From Paraburkholderia sejongensis (GTDB lineage Bacteria > Pseudomonadota > Gammaproteobacteria > Burkholderiales > Burkholderiaceae), in contig NZ_JAJITD010000003.1 of assembly GCF_020880815.1 (NCBI RefSeq), positions 248,001 through 312,000 on the forward strand: a DNA stretch of 64,000 nucleotides, given 5' to 3'. A model generated the notes under the pieces. That model saw only the letters and a list, made by a program, of their open reading frames with translations. It had not been told where the DNA came from and made no database searches. Made by a program: the position numbers and the translations under genes. Shown here in pieces: positions 1 to 8,794 of the stretch (position 1 is the stretch's first letter; every line of letters begins with the position of its first letter).

Positions 1-222
1 CGGAATCATCAGGCCGAACAGCGCGATCGAAGGCAAGGTCAGCACCACGGTCGCGACGCTCAGCAACGGCGCGGCCAGCCACTCGTGGCGATTGATCAGG
101 ATCCCCAACGGTACGCCGACGACAATCGCGCAACCCACCGCGATCCCCACCAGCCACACGTGTTGCGCGGTCAGTTGCAGCAGTTCCGGCCAGTTGGCCG
201 ACAGATAGTCGAATACAGTCAT
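1..222 (-). CDS. Osmoprotectant ABC transporter permease, partial
   Basis: This is the N-terminal 74 residues of an inner-membrane permease; the gene runs off the left edge of the window. The protein opens MTVFDYLSANWPELL and continues into a hydrophobic segment and the stretch VGVPLGILI, as in the ProW/OpuCB/YehW class that imports glycine betaine, choline or related quaternary amines. It starts 14 bases after the binding-protein gene on the same strand, so it is the third gene of the operon. The order permease, binding protein, permease suggests that the ATPase gene follows outside the window. The exact substrate cannot be read from this fragment. Confidence 0.85.
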   Translation of the reverse strand, partial: MTVFDYLSANWPELLQLTAQHVWLVGIAVGCAIVVGVPLGILINRHEWLAAPLLSVATVVLTLPSIALFGLMIP

Positions 223-236
223 CTAAAGGTCTCCGC

Positions 237-1133
237 TCAGGGCAACGGGTGTGCGCGCAGGAACTCGGCCGCGACTTCACGCACCGGCTTGCCGTCGATA
301 TCGACCTGCTTGTTCATCTCCAGCATCACGTCGTTGTTCAGCACGGCCGACAGCGCGTTCAGTTGCGCCGCGAGTTGCGGGTTCTGGTCAAGCGTCGCCT
401 TGCGCACCACCGGCGTCGCGTTGTAGGCGGGGAAATAGTGCAGGTCGTCTTCGAGCGGCACGATGTCGAAGCCCTTCACGCGGCCGTCGGTCGTGTAGAT
501 CAGGCCGATCGGCACCTGCGCGTTATGCAGCGCGGTGTACACGAGACCCGGATCCATCTGGCGCGTTTCGGCGCGGCTGAAGCTCATTCCGTACGCCGCT
601 TCGAGCGGCTTCAGGCCATCGGGGCGATTGGCGAACTCGGCGTCCATCGCGAACACGTGCTTCTTGTGCGGCTCGGCGGCGATCTTCGCGGCAAGCTGCG
701 AGATCGTGCGGATGCCGGTTTCCTCGGCGTATTTTTGCGGCAGGCCGAGCGCGTACGTATCGTTCAGCGGCGACGCATCGAGCCAGACGAGGCCGCGTTT
801 CGCGTCCAGTTCCTTCACGCGTTCGTACATCGCTTGCGCGTCGAGCTTTTCGGTGATCTTGTTGTAGACCAGCGCGGAAGTGCCCGTGTATTCCCACACC
901 ACGTCGATCTGGCCGTTCTCCTGCGCGCTGCGCATCAGCGTGCTGCCGAGACCGGCGCGCGCGTCGATCGTGTAGCCCTTCGAGCGCAAATATTGCGCGG
1001 TGATTTCGTTGAGCACGTACTGCTCGGTGAAATTTTTACCGCCGACCACGAGTGTCGTTGCACCAGCGTGTAGGCTAGCGAGCACCAATGCGCCGGCCGC
1101 GAGCCAGCGGCAGCGTTTGAACAGATTCATCAT
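237..1133 (-). CDS. Osmoprotectant ABC transporter substrate-binding protein
   Basis: Periplasmic solute-binding protein of about 298 residues for a quaternary-amine importer (OpuCC/OsmX/YehZ family). A signal peptide occupies about residues 1-25, followed by the family signature VGGKNFTEQY near the start of the mature protein. Two lobes follow, with typical segments such as MDAEFANRPDG. I chose the ATG at 1133 because it overlaps the TGA of the upstream permease (ATGA). An alternative ATG lies one codon later. Tight coupling with the permeases on both sides supports one operon. Betaine or choline binding is inferred from the family; the aromatic cage residues were not verified. Confidence 0.88.
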   Translation of the reverse strand: MMNLFKRCRWLAAGALVLASLHAGATTLVVGGKNFTEQYVLNEITAQYLRSKGYTIDARAGLGSTLMRSAQENGQIDVVWEYTGTSALVYNKITEKLDAQAMYERVKELDAKRGLVWLDASPLNDTYALGLPQKYAEETGIRTISQLAAKIAAEPHKKHVFAMDAEFANRPDGLKPLEAAYGMSFSRAETRQMDPGLVYTALHNAQVPIGLIYTTDGRVKGFDIVPLEDDLHYFPAYNATPVVRKATLDQNPQLAAQLNALSAVLNNDVMLEMNKQVDIDGKPVREVAAEFLRAHPLP

Positions 1134-1846
1134 GCGGCCACCCCACGTCGCGCGAGCATGTAGCGGCTGCCGGCCGAGACGATGCCGTCGAGCACCAGCG
1201 CGAGAATGGCAGTCGCCGCCGCGCCGAGCAGAAGCTGCTGCTGGTTGTTCAGATAGATGCCGGGGAAGATCAGCGTGCCGAGACTGTCGGCGCCGATCAG
1301 ATAGGCGAGCGGCGCGCTGCCGACGTTGATCGCGAGCGCGGTGCGCACGCCGCCTATGATGATCGGCAGCGCATTGGGCAACTCGACGCGCACGAGCGAC
1401 TGCCAGCCGGTCATGCCAATGCCGCGCGCCGCTTCCTTCAGTGCGGGCGACACGTTCTTCATCCCTTCGTACGCGTTGCGGGTGATCGGCAGCAGCGATG
1501 CGAGGAACAGTGCGACCAGCGCCGGAATATCGCCGATGCCGAAGACGCCGAGCGCGATCGCCAGTACTGCCAACGAAGGCACGGTGTTGCCGATATTGAA
1601 GATCTGCATGAAGCGCTCGGCGTGACGCGCGAACGCGGGCCGGCTCAACAGCACGCCGCAAGGGATGCCGACCAGCAACGCGGCCGCCATCGAATAGCCG
1701 ACCAGCAGCAGATGCCGTTTCGTGTAGTAGGCGAGATCCGGCGCGTATTGATGCAACGCGGCGGGTTCGATAACGTGGCCGAGCAATGCAACGAGGATGC
1801 CGAGAGCCACGAGACTGCCGATCAGTCTGGCAGGACGATGAATCAT
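1130..1846 (-). CDS. Osmoprotectant ABC transporter permease (ProW/OpuCB-like)
   Basis: Inner-membrane permease of 238 residues with about five to six hydrophobic segments. The EAA-type loop region reads GMKNVSPALKEAARGIGMTG, which contacts the ATPase in this family. The first gene of the visible operon, it begins at an ATG nine bases after a GGAGG ribosome-binding site, and its stop overlaps the start of the binding-protein gene. A second permease follows the binding protein, so the importer probably uses a permease heterodimer, as in OsmV-W-X-Y systems. A role in osmoprotection is inferred from the family. Confidence 0.88.
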   Translation of the reverse strand: MIHRPARLIGSLVALGILVALLGHVIEPAALHQYAPDLAYYTKRHLLLVGYSMAAALLVGIPCGVLLSRPAFARHAERFMQIFNIGNTVPSLAVLAIALGVFGIGDIPALVALFLASLLPITRNAYEGMKNVSPALKEAARGIGMTGWQSLVRVELPNALPIIIGGVRTALAINVGSAPLAYLIGADSLGTLIFPGIYLNNQQQLLLGAAATAILALVLDGIVSAGSRYMLARRGVAA

Positions 1847-2448
1847 GAAGATGCGCCTCCGTGTTCGAGCGACGCGCGCAACAGGCCACGCCGCACAAGC
1901 GCCATCAAGGCGCTGCGAATGGGAAGTTCGGGACGCGGCAGGTGCCGCGAATTGAACCGAGTGATGCCGGGACTCTGTATGACTTGCCCGACGCGAGGAC
2001 GCAGCATGTTGCGTTGTCCTCGATGGCTTGCCAGTGTGCGGTTAGCAATACTGGTGCCAGATCCTTCGATAAAGTGGACGGCGGCGTTGAGCCGCTTGTC
2101 CGGCAGGGGCTTGGCAAGCCCCTTCGTGAACCGGATTTGGGCCGGTGCTGGGTCGAATACGAGGTTCGTATAACTTGTATTCAACCCCTTCTAACTTAGC
2201 CTCTTCGACTGCGATTGAGCGGTTAGGGTGCGGCGATTATAGTCGGCGTATGCCGATTAGTCTACCCATGCGGCTAATCGACAGGCCACGCCGCGCTCGC
2301 GACACGTATTGCTACATTCATTGCAATGAAGACGAAGATACGGACTGCGTAGCAATCGGCCGCGGGTCATTGCGGCTCCGATGCGCACGATCACACTCGA
2401 TGAAAACGCGGCGATAAACTGGAGCAAGTCTCGCAACCGGAGGACGTG
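1847..2448. other. Intergenic control region between importer operon and EEP gene
   Basis: About 600 bases with no convincing gene. It holds a perfect 9-base inverted repeat with a one-base spacer, AGGGGCTTG/CAAGCCCCT at 2105-2123. A second inverted pair, CGATTAG at 2254-2260 and CTAATCG at 2274-2280, lies within an AT-richer patch at about 2170-2330, where the divergent promoters probably sit. An open frame on the minus strand (1843-2184) overlaps the permease start by ATGA but resembles nothing known. Confidence 0.5.
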
Positions 2449-3321
2449 ATGAAACTACTCGACTGGAACATACAGTGGGGTTGCGGGGTGGACGGCCGCG
2501 TCGACCTCGGCCGCATCGTGCGGAACGCGCGCGCGTTGTGTGATTTCGACGTGCTGTGTTTGCAGGAAGTCACGCGCGGCTTCAACGAGGAGCCGGCGCG
2601 CGGCGGACTGAAGGGCCAGCCTTCGTTCGATCAGTTCGCCGAACTGGCCGCGCTGCTGCCGGGCATGAGCGTGTTCGACGCGATCGGCTCCGATCTTCCA
2701 TCGCCGGGCACGAGCCGCAATCGTCGCCAGTTTGGCAATGCAATCGCGACCCGCTTGCCGGTGCGTCAGGTGCTTCGGCATTCTCTGCCGTGGCCCGCCG
2801 ATCCCGCCAAACCGTCGATGTTGCGGGTCGCGCTCGAAGTGGTGCTCGAAGCCGACATCGGTCCGCTGCGGGTGATCAGCACGCATCTGGAGTTCTATTC
2901 GGAAAAGCAGCGTCTCGCGCAAGTGGAGAGACTGCGCGAGCTGCATCGGGAGGCTTGCGAGCATGCGCGTTTTCCGGCAAAGGCGGAAAAGCCGGACAGT
3001 CCGTTTGCGGATACCGCGCGTCCGGTCAGCGCCGTTTTATGCGGCGACTTCAACAGCGCATTCGAAGGCAGCGCGTATTGCCGGATGCTCGAACCGGTCG
3101 CGGACGCGCCGGCGTTCGTCGACGCATGGACCTGCGCGCATGCCGGCGAGGCGCGCGCGGCGACGGTTGGTCTGTACGATCACGAGCAATGGCCGGACGG
3201 ACCGTTCGCGTGCGATTTCGTGTTCGTTACCGAGGAGCTGGGCGCGCGCGTTGCGTCGTGCGACGTCGATCCGCACAGCCGTTCGTCGGATCATCAGCCG
3301 ATGTGGTTGGAACTGGTTTGA
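2449..3321 (+). CDS. Endonuclease/exonuclease/phosphatase (EEP) family protein
   Basis: A 290-residue metal-dependent phosphoesterase of the EEP fold. The motifs occur in the expected order: LDWNIQWG at the N-terminus, LCLQEV (metal-binding Glu), ISTHLEF, VLCGDFNSAFEG (catalytic Asp/Asn) and the terminal SSDHQPMWLEL (catalytic Asp-His). No signal peptide is visible, so it is probably cytoplasmic. The ATG at 2449 is preferred over the adjacent GTG at 2446 because GGAGG (2439-2443) then has a five-base spacing. The substrate (DNA, phospholipid or phosphosugar) cannot be decided from the sequence. It is monocistronic and ends at a hairpin. Confidence 0.88.
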   Translation: MKLLDWNIQWGCGVDGRVDLGRIVRNARALCDFDVLCLQEVTRGFNEEPARGGLKGQPSFDQFAELAALLPGMSVFDAIGSDLPSPGTSRNRRQFGNAIATRLPVRQVLRHSLPWPADPAKPSMLRVALEVVLEADIGPLRVISTHLEFYSEKQRLAQVERLRELHREACEHARFPAKAEKPDSPFADTARPVSAVLCGDFNSAFEGSAYCRMLEPVADAPAFVDAWTCAHAGEARAATVGLYDHEQWPDGPFACDFVFVTEELGARVASCDVDPHSRSSDHQPMWLELV

Positions 3322-3340
3322 CGTGAACCCGATGTCGCTA

Positions 3341-3363
3341 GTGCCGGGCGAAGGCCCGGACAC
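3341..3363. terminator. Hairpin between convergent genes
   Basis: CCGGGC (3344-3349) and GCCCGG (3354-3359) enclose a GAAG loop, with additional GTG/CAC flank pairing. It lies just after the EEP gene stop and before the convergent small membrane-protein gene. There is no U-run, so intrinsic termination is only plausible. Confidence 0.45.
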
Positions 3364-3423
3364 CAGCGCGTGGAGTGTGAATTCAGGCAGGACGGAAGCA
3401 GGGCAGGCGCGCGGTATTAACCG

Positions 3424-3765
3424 TCACTGTTTGTGGACGTCGTCGCGATGAACCTCTTTTTCGACGACCTCCATGTCGATGGTCCGTCCATCGTCGCCGA
3501 ACGGGCGGGCATCACCGAACGGACGCGTGTCGCCGAAGGTGCGCGACTGTTGGCGCAGCGAACGCGTCTTCCACCACAGATAGCCGACGACGATCAGGCC
3601 GACGCCGAACAGCACCGCAAGCAGAACCAGCGACAGCACAGCCGCCGCCACGAACACCACAGCGCTTACTACGACGACCAGTAAGCGGCTGAACCATCCG
3701 GAGCCGCCGATCCGGATCCCTTTCTGGTATGTCACCCGCGGCCGCGGGGGTATATCGTTTTGCAT
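3424..3765 (-). CDS. Small two-helix membrane protein, unknown function
   Basis: A 113-residue protein with two adjacent hydrophobic segments at about residues 24-62, separated by only a short break. A basic juxtamembrane patch (WWKTRSLRQQSR) follows. The hydrophilic tail contains a short repeat, FGDTRPFGDARPFGDD, and ends rich in charged residues. The start ATG has GGAG eight bases upstream. I do not recognise the family. The topology suggests a small inner-membrane protein with a repetitive cytoplasmic or periplasmic tail. It is isolated and convergent with the EEP gene. Confidence 0.65.
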   Translation of the reverse strand: MQNDIPPRPRVTYQKGIRIGGSGWFSRLLVVVVSAVVFVAAAVLSLVLLAVLFGVGLIVVGYLWWKTRSLRQQSRTFGDTRPFGDARPFGDDGRTIDMEVVEKEVHRDDVHKQ

Positions 3766-4050
3766 CGATCATCTCCAGGCTACAAGCTGCTATTATGCGA
3801 CAGCATGCCGGCGAGCGGCTTGCGGCGCTCGCCCCGCGACGCACCGCGTCTTTGCGAAGCGCCCTGCGGCCACCGCGAAGCGCCGCCAGTGGCGCCGGAA
3901 AGGCTCATGCGGCAGGTTCATCGTTGCCGCCGCAGATGCGACAAAATGCGCGAGCACGGCTGAAGTTGAGCACCTGCGGTAGCGGGGCTGAGGGCGGACT
4001 GAATATGGTTAGCACGACGATCGAATAAGGCCGCGCGGCGCGCATCGCTG

Positions 4051-4596
4051 TCAGGGTTTCCAGGGCCACGTCGGATAGATCCGCTGGCTGGTCTCGATGC
4101 TCTCGCGACCTTTGTCGCTTTGCTCGTCGGCGAGCGGGGCGGCGCCGGCGGCAACGTCCTGCGCCAAGGCCCGAGGGTCCGCATCGGATTCGTTCGATGG
4201 TTCACGCATGTCCTCGTCAGCTTCCGGCAACGGCACACCGGCACCGAACCACGACACTTCGCCCGTCAAGCTGCGGACATACGCGCGCCAGCCGTCCGGG
4301 TTGCCGGCGAATAGGTGGCTTTGGACCGTCGCGGCGAGCCGCTCGCGGTTCAACTCGGGCTCCAGCAGTTCGCGCGGCCATTCGAGCAATGCACCAGTCG
4401 CTCCCCGCACGAACTCCAGCGAAGTCATCCGCGCCGACACGCACTCGAGCAACGGCAAGCGCGCGAGCAGTTTATTCGTGGCGACGAGCTCACGCACCGT
4501 CCTGTGCCTGTCGTCGTATTTGACGAGCAGGTTTACCGCCTCCAATACGTCGGCGAGGTGCAGTAAGAGGGCCCGGCGTTCATATGCGTCTTTCAT
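4051..4596 (-). CDS. Hypothetical protein, unknown function
   Basis: A 181-residue, mostly helical, acidic protein starting MKDAYERRALLLHLADVLEA. I chose the ATG at 4596 because AAGGAA precedes it by about eight bases; a longer frame upstream lacks such a site. No transmembrane segment, signal peptide or metal motif is visible. The C-terminal third (about residues 130-170) is rich in Asp/Glu/Ala and probably disordered. It lies 78 bases downstream of the Lrp-family gene in the same direction, so the two may be cotranscribed. I do not recognise the family. Confidence 0.6.
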   Translation of the reverse strand: MKDAYERRALLLHLADVLEAVNLLVKYDDRHRTVRELVATNKLLARLPLLECVSARMTSLEFVRGATGALLEWPRELLEPELNRERLAATVQSHLFAGNPDGWRAYVRSLTGEVSWFGAGVPLPEADEDMREPSNESDADPRALAQDVAAGAAPLADEQSDKGRESIETSQRIYPTWPWKP

Positions 4597-4674
4597 CTGC
4601 TCAATTCCTTGCTGAGGTCGATGCGCGATTTTAACGCCGCGTTCGACCGGAAGCCGGCGCTCGCATTGCGCCAC

Positions 4675-5148
4675 TTACTCCGCCAGCGGCACTGCGCCCG
4701 TGCACTTGATTTCGTCCAGACATACGCTCGATTTGACGCCGCTCACGCCCGGAATCCGCATCAGCGTATCGAGCAGAAATTCCGACAGCGCCTTCAGATC
4801 GTGCGCGACGACCTTCAGCATGTAATCGATATCGCCGGTGACGACGAAGCATTCCTGCACCTGGCGCAGTTCCGTGATCATCCGCTTGAACTTCGACAGA
4901 TCGCGGACATGGCCGCGCTCCATCGTCACCTGAATGAAAGCCACCACGCCAAAGCCGAGCATCTGTGCGTCGAGCCGGGTTTCGTAGGACTTGACCACGC
5001 CGAGTTCTTCGAGCCGCCGGTGGCGCCTGAGCGTCTGCGCGGGCGACAGTTTGATCGCCTCGGCAAGTTCGAGGTTGGAGATGCGCCCCTGCGACTGAAG
5101 AATCTCCAGCAAACGCAGGTCGATACGATCGAATTCGGCCGTCTGCAC
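4675..5148 (-). CDS. Lrp/AsnC family transcriptional regulator
   Basis: A 157-residue regulator. An N-terminal winged helix-turn-helix (about residues 5-60; LQSQGRISNLELAEAIKLSP then LRRHRRLEELG) is followed by an amino-acid-sensing RAM domain (about 70-150; VTGDIDYMLKVVAHDLKALS). It is divergent from aroP-tyrB, which import and transaminate aromatic amino acids, so it probably controls that operon and itself in response to an aromatic or related amino acid. The intergenic region carries four GGAAAT boxes in mirrored pairs, as expected for an Lrp-type regulator that binds several sites. The effector is inferred from context. Confidence 0.93.
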   Translation of the reverse strand: MQTAEFDRIDLRLLEILQSQGRISNLELAEAIKLSPAQTLRRHRRLEELGVVKSYETRLDAQMLGFGVVAFIQVTMERGHVRDLSKFKRMITELRQVQECFVVTGDIDYMLKVVAHDLKALSEFLLDTLMRIPGVSGVKSSVCLDEIKCTGAVPLAE

Positions 5149-5167
5149 TTTTCTTTCTCCATTCGTG

Positions 5168-5355
5168 GATGAAAGGAAATTTTAGTGCGCCAATAAGGGT
5201 TTGTCTCTGCCCGTTAGGAAATCATATTGCGGCGATAAAAAATTACACTGATTTCCCGTGAAGCTGGAGGAAAGCAGTCGAACACAGCAAATCGTGGGCC
5301 GTGCAGACTGTCCGGCCCCGTCGCCGCGAAATGAACAGCGAAATTTCCTTTCATC
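5168..5355. promoter_or_regulatory. Mirrored GGAAAT boxes, probable Lrp-family binding region
   Basis: Between the Lrp gene and aroP, GATGAAAGGAAATTT (5168-5182) recurs as an exact inverted copy at 5341-5355. An inner pair, GGAAATCA (5217-5224) and TGATTTCC (5249-5256), is also perfectly inverted. Four related boxes around a divergent promoter fit multi-site binding by the neighbouring regulator. The sites are visible in the sequence; the binding is inferred. The remainder, up to the aroP start at 5535, holds no gene. Confidence 0.6.
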
Positions 5356-5534
5356 TATCCGACGCCAAACTTCACAGCCGCATCGACAACACAAATCGCT
5401 ACCAGACACGGCACCGCTGTCACAAGCGCCGGTGCCGTAACGCCGCGGCACCTTCGCCTCGCCTGACCAGCGCGGGAGAAAAACGCGGCGTGACGTGCGG
5501 AATCCATCGCAGCACTCAGGAGACAGGAGAGAAC

Positions 5535-6917
5535 ATGCAGGCTCAGCAGCAGGGCTCGCTACACCGCGGGCTGAAGAATCGTCATATCCAGCTGATCGCG
5601 CTAGGCGGCGCAATCGGTACCGGGCTCTTCCTCGGCATTGCACAGACCATCAAAACGGCGGGGCCGTCGGTGCTGCTCGGCTACGCGATCGCGGGCGTCG
5701 TCGCGTTCTTTATCATGCGGCAACTCGGCGAAATGGTCGTCGACGAGCCGGTTGCCGGTTCGTTCAGCTACTTCGCCGGCAAATACTGCGGCCAGTTCTC
5801 CGGGTTCGTGTCCGGCTGGAATTACTGGGTGCTGTACATCCTCGTGTCGATGGCGGAGTTGTCGGCGGTCGGAATTTACATGCAGTACTGGTGGCCGGGT
5901 CTGCCCACGTGGGTCTCGGCGCTGGTCTGCTTCTGCCTGATCAACGCCGTCAATCTCACCAGCGTAAAGTCGTACGGCGAGCTCGAGTTCTGGTTCTCGA
6001 TCATCAAGGTCGCGGCGATCGTCGGGATGATTGGCTTCGGCGGTTATCTGCTGGTGTCGGGCCATGCCGGTCCCGAAGCGGGCGTGGCGAACCTGTGGCG
6101 GCACGGCGGCTTCTTTCCGAACGGCGTGTCGGGTCTCGTGATGGCGATGGCCGTGATCATGTTCTCGTTCGGTGGGCTGGAGCTGGTCGGCATCACCGCC
6201 GCCGAGGCCGACGACCCCTCGCACACGATTCCGCGCGCGACCAATCAGGTGATCTACCGGATTCTGATCTTCTACGTCGGCGCGCTCGGCGTGCTGCTGT
6301 CGCTGTATCCGTGGCAAAAAGTCGTGACGGGCGGCAGTCCGTTCGTGCTGATCTTTCATGCGATGAACAGCAACTTCGTCGCCAACGTGCTCAATGCGGT
6401 GGTGCTGACCGCCGCGCTGTCGGTGTACAACAGCGGCGTCTATTGCAACAGCCGGATGCTGTACGGCCTCGCGGGCCAAGGCAATGCGCCGCGTGCGCTG
6501 CTGAAGGTCAATTCGCGCGGTATTCCGCTCGTCGCGCTGGGCGTTTCCGCGCTGGCCACGGCCGTCTGCGTGGTGATCAACTACCTGATGCCGGGCAAGG
6601 CGTTCGAATTGTTGATGGGGCTCGTCGTGTCCGCGCTGATCATCAACTGGGCAATGATCAGCATCATCCATCTGCGCTTTCGCGCCGCCAAAACGCGCGC
6701 CGGCGAGACGACCGCGTTCCGCAGCCTCGGCTATCCGCTGACCAACTACCTGTGTCTGGTGTTCCTCGCAGGCATTCTGGTCGTGATGTGGCTGATCCCG
6801 GATCTGCGCCTGTCGGTCTACCTGATCCCCGTGTGGCTGGTCGCGCTGGCCGTTGGTTATCGGCTGCGCAACCGTCGCGCGGACGCGTCGGTCGGGATCG
6901 GCGTGCCGACGCGCTAG
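5535..6917 (+). CDS. aroP: Aromatic amino acid permease (APC superfamily)
   Basis: A 460-residue inner-membrane amino acid:proton symporter with about twelve hydrophobic helices. The sequence closely follows the AroP/PheP pattern throughout: LKNRHIQLIALGGAIGTGLF near the N-terminus (substrate-binding TM1 with GAIGTG), IMRQLGEMVV, SFGGLELVGITAAEA in TM6 and YNSGVYCNSRMLYGLA in TM8. The start ATG follows AGGAGA by four bases; longer frames upstream lack this. It is followed after 44 bases by an aromatic aminotransferase, so uptake and first-step catabolism are probably coexpressed under the divergent Lrp regulator. Specificity among Phe, Tyr and Trp is inferred. Confidence 0.92.
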   Translation: MQAQQQGSLHRGLKNRHIQLIALGGAIGTGLFLGIAQTIKTAGPSVLLGYAIAGVVAFFIMRQLGEMVVDEPVAGSFSYFAGKYCGQFSGFVSGWNYWVLYILVSMAELSAVGIYMQYWWPGLPTWVSALVCFCLINAVNLTSVKSYGELEFWFSIIKVAAIVGMIGFGGYLLVSGHAGPEAGVANLWRHGGFFPNGVSGLVMAMAVIMFSFGGLELVGITAAEADDPSHTIPRATNQVIYRILIFYVGALGVLLSLYPWQKVVTGGSPFVLIFHAMNSNFVANVLNAVVLTAALSVYNSGVYCNSRMLYGLAGQGNAPRALLKVNSRGIPLVALGVSALATAVCVVINYLMPGKAFELLMGLVVSALIINWAMISIIHLRFRAAKTRAGETTAFRSLGYPLTNYLCLVFLAGILVVMWLIPDLRLSVYLIPVWLVALAVGYRLRNRRADASVGIGVPTR

Positions 6918-6961
6918 GCGCCGCGCGCTGTCCAACCTTCCAGCTAAATCGAGGAATCAGC

Positions 6962-8167
6962 ATGTTCGAACACATCGATGCCTATCCCGGCGACCCGATC
7001 CTCACGTTGAACGAGAACTTCGCGAAAGACCCGCGCGACGCCAAGGTCAATCTAAGCATCGGCATTTACTACGACGACCAGGGCCGCTTACCGGTGATGC
7101 AAGCGGTGCGGGAGGCCGAAGCGCAACTGCTCGCGCAGCCCGGGCCGAAACCGTATCTGCCGATGGCCGGCTTCGCGCAGTACCGCGACGCGGTGCAGGC
7201 GTTGCTGTTCGGTGACGACTCGCACGCACGCAGCGAAGGGCGCATCGCGACGGTACAGACGCTGGGCGGCTCGGGCGCGCTGAAGGTCGGCGCGGATTTC
7301 ATCAAGCGCTACTTTCCGGGCACGAAGGTCTGGGTCAGCGATCCGACGTGGGAAAACCACCGCTTTATTTTCGAACGCGCGGGCTTCGAAGTCGGCACGT
7401 ATCCGTACTACGACGAAGCGAGCGGCGGCCTGCAATTCCCGGCGATGCTCGCGGCGATCGACGCGCTGCCGCCCCGCAGCGTCGTGCTGCTGCACGCGTG
7501 CTGTCATAACCCGACCGGCGTCGATCTGAACGACGCGCAATGGGTGCAACTGATCGAGGTGATGAAGCGGCGCGAGTTGCTGCCGTTCATCGACATCGCG
7601 TATCAGGGTTTCGGCGCGAGCATCGAAACGGACGCATTTGCGCTTCGTGAACTCGCGCGCCAGAACGTCCCCGCATTGGTGGCCAATTCGTTTTCGAAGA
7701 ACTTCTCGCTGTATGGCGAGCGGTGCGGCGCACTGTCGGTGATCTGCGAATCGCCCGCGATTGCTGCGCGCGTGCTGGGTCAATTGACGAGCGCGGTGCG
7801 CGCGAACTACAGCAATCCGCCGACTCACGGCGCGAAGATCGTCGCGCGCGTGCTGGGCACGCCGGCGCTGCGGCAAGCATGGCAGGAAGAACTGGCATCG
7901 ATGTGCGGGCGCATCAAGCGGATGCGCGGGGAGATTCACGAGCGTCTGCGCGGCAAGGTGCCGGACCGGCTGCTCGCGCGTTATATCGAGCAGCGCGGGA
8001 TGTTCACCTATACAGGGCTGTCGGCGGGGCAGGTCGACACGCTGCGCGAGACGCACGGCGTCTACCTGATCCGCTCCGGGCGCATGTGTGTCGCCGCGCT
8101 GAATGAGAACAACGTGGCGGCAGTGGCCGACGCGATCGCGCAGGTGATCGCGCAGCGCGGCACCTAG
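6962..8167 (+). CDS. tyrB: Aromatic amino acid aminotransferase (class I, PLP)
   Basis: A 401-residue cytoplasmic fold-type I aminotransferase that transfers the amino group of tyrosine, phenylalanine or aspartate to 2-oxoglutarate. The N-terminus MFEHIDAYPGDPILTLNENF and VNLSIGIYYDD are characteristic of the AspC/TyrB group. CHNPTG supplies the cofactor-stacking Asn (about N183), D211 pairs with the pyridine nitrogen, and SFSKNFSLYGER carries the Schiff-base lysine (about K246). It is the second gene after aroP. TyrB rather than AspC is favoured by the aroP linkage and the IGIYYDD motif; this is a judgement. Confidence 0.9.
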   Translation: MFEHIDAYPGDPILTLNENFAKDPRDAKVNLSIGIYYDDQGRLPVMQAVREAEAQLLAQPGPKPYLPMAGFAQYRDAVQALLFGDDSHARSEGRIATVQTLGGSGALKVGADFIKRYFPGTKVWVSDPTWENHRFIFERAGFEVGTYPYYDEASGGLQFPAMLAAIDALPPRSVVLLHACCHNPTGVDLNDAQWVQLIEVMKRRELLPFIDIAYQGFGASIETDAFALRELARQNVPALVANSFSKNFSLYGERCGALSVICESPAIAARVLGQLTSAVRANYSNPPTHGAKIVARVLGTPALRQAWQEELASMCGRIKRMRGEIHERLRGKVPDRLLARYIEQRGMFTYTGLSAGQVDTLRETHGVYLIRSGRMCVAALNENNVAAVADAIAQVIAQRGT

Positions 8168-8181
8168 GGCAGTGCCTGGAG

Positions 8182-8607
8182 CTACGCTTCGAGCAATGCC
8201 ACGGTTCGCGGATCGGCCTCGCCGCCGAAATATTTGCGCAGCGCTTCGACGAACACGTCGTTGTCGGTCGTCGCGCGCGCGAACAGCGTGATCGACGAGC
8301 GAAACTTCAGGTCATCCGGATACCCGAAGATGTCTTCGATCGAACGGCCGTCGACCTGATTGACCAACTGCGTCGTTTCACGCAGCCGTGGGCCGAGGAG
8401 CGGGTGGCGCAGATAGGCCTCGGCCTCGGCGAGCGACGCAAGCGCGTAGCGCTGGGCCGTCGCGCTTGCGCCGAGCCCCCGGATTTGCGGAAACACGAAC
8501 CACATCCAGTGGCTGCGCTTGCGGCCATGCCGCAATTCATCGCGGACCTGGGCGTAGACCGGGTCCTGAGCATCGACGAAACGTTGCAGGTCGTAGGGAT
8601 CGTCCAT
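8182..8607 (-). CDS. DUF1810 family protein
   Basis: A 141-residue soluble protein with the features of the DUF1810 family: an N-terminal DLQRFVDAQDPVYAQVRDEL, then SHWMWFVFPQIRGLG with conserved aromatics, and a later DLKFRSSITLF. The function is not established to my knowledge. It is convergent with tyrB, with only 14 bases between the stops, and stands alone as a transcription unit. Confidence 0.85.
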   Translation of the reverse strand: MDDPYDLQRFVDAQDPVYAQVRDELRHGRKRSHWMWFVFPQIRGLGASATAQRYALASLAEAEAYLRHPLLGPRLRETTQLVNQVDGRSIEDIFGYPDDLKFRSSITLFARATTDNDVFVEALRKYFGGEADPRTVALLEA

Positions 8608-8794
8608 GGGCTAGTCCTCCTGATGTCGGAGAGGTTAGCAATCCGTGGGCCGGATCTGCGGGCGGCTTTTCCGATGCACGGACCCTCTACAGTCAATCCA
8701 GGAAAAATGACACCTCAAAATCATCCTTCGCCCATTTAATACCTTAGTGCTAATTGGTAGTTTTTCCGCTCCCCATCAAAGGAGAGCGATTCGG

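Noticed and set aside
1843..2184. Minus-strand open frame of 113 codons overlapping the permease start by ATGA
   Set aside because: Composition is not protein-like, it matches no family I know, and the permease has its own strong ribosome-binding site; probably fortuitous.
5495..6961. Apparent large fusion upstream of tyrB in one frame
   Set aside because: The upstream part is an out-of-frame reading of aroP; the real tyrB start is the ATG at 6962 with its own ribosome-binding site.
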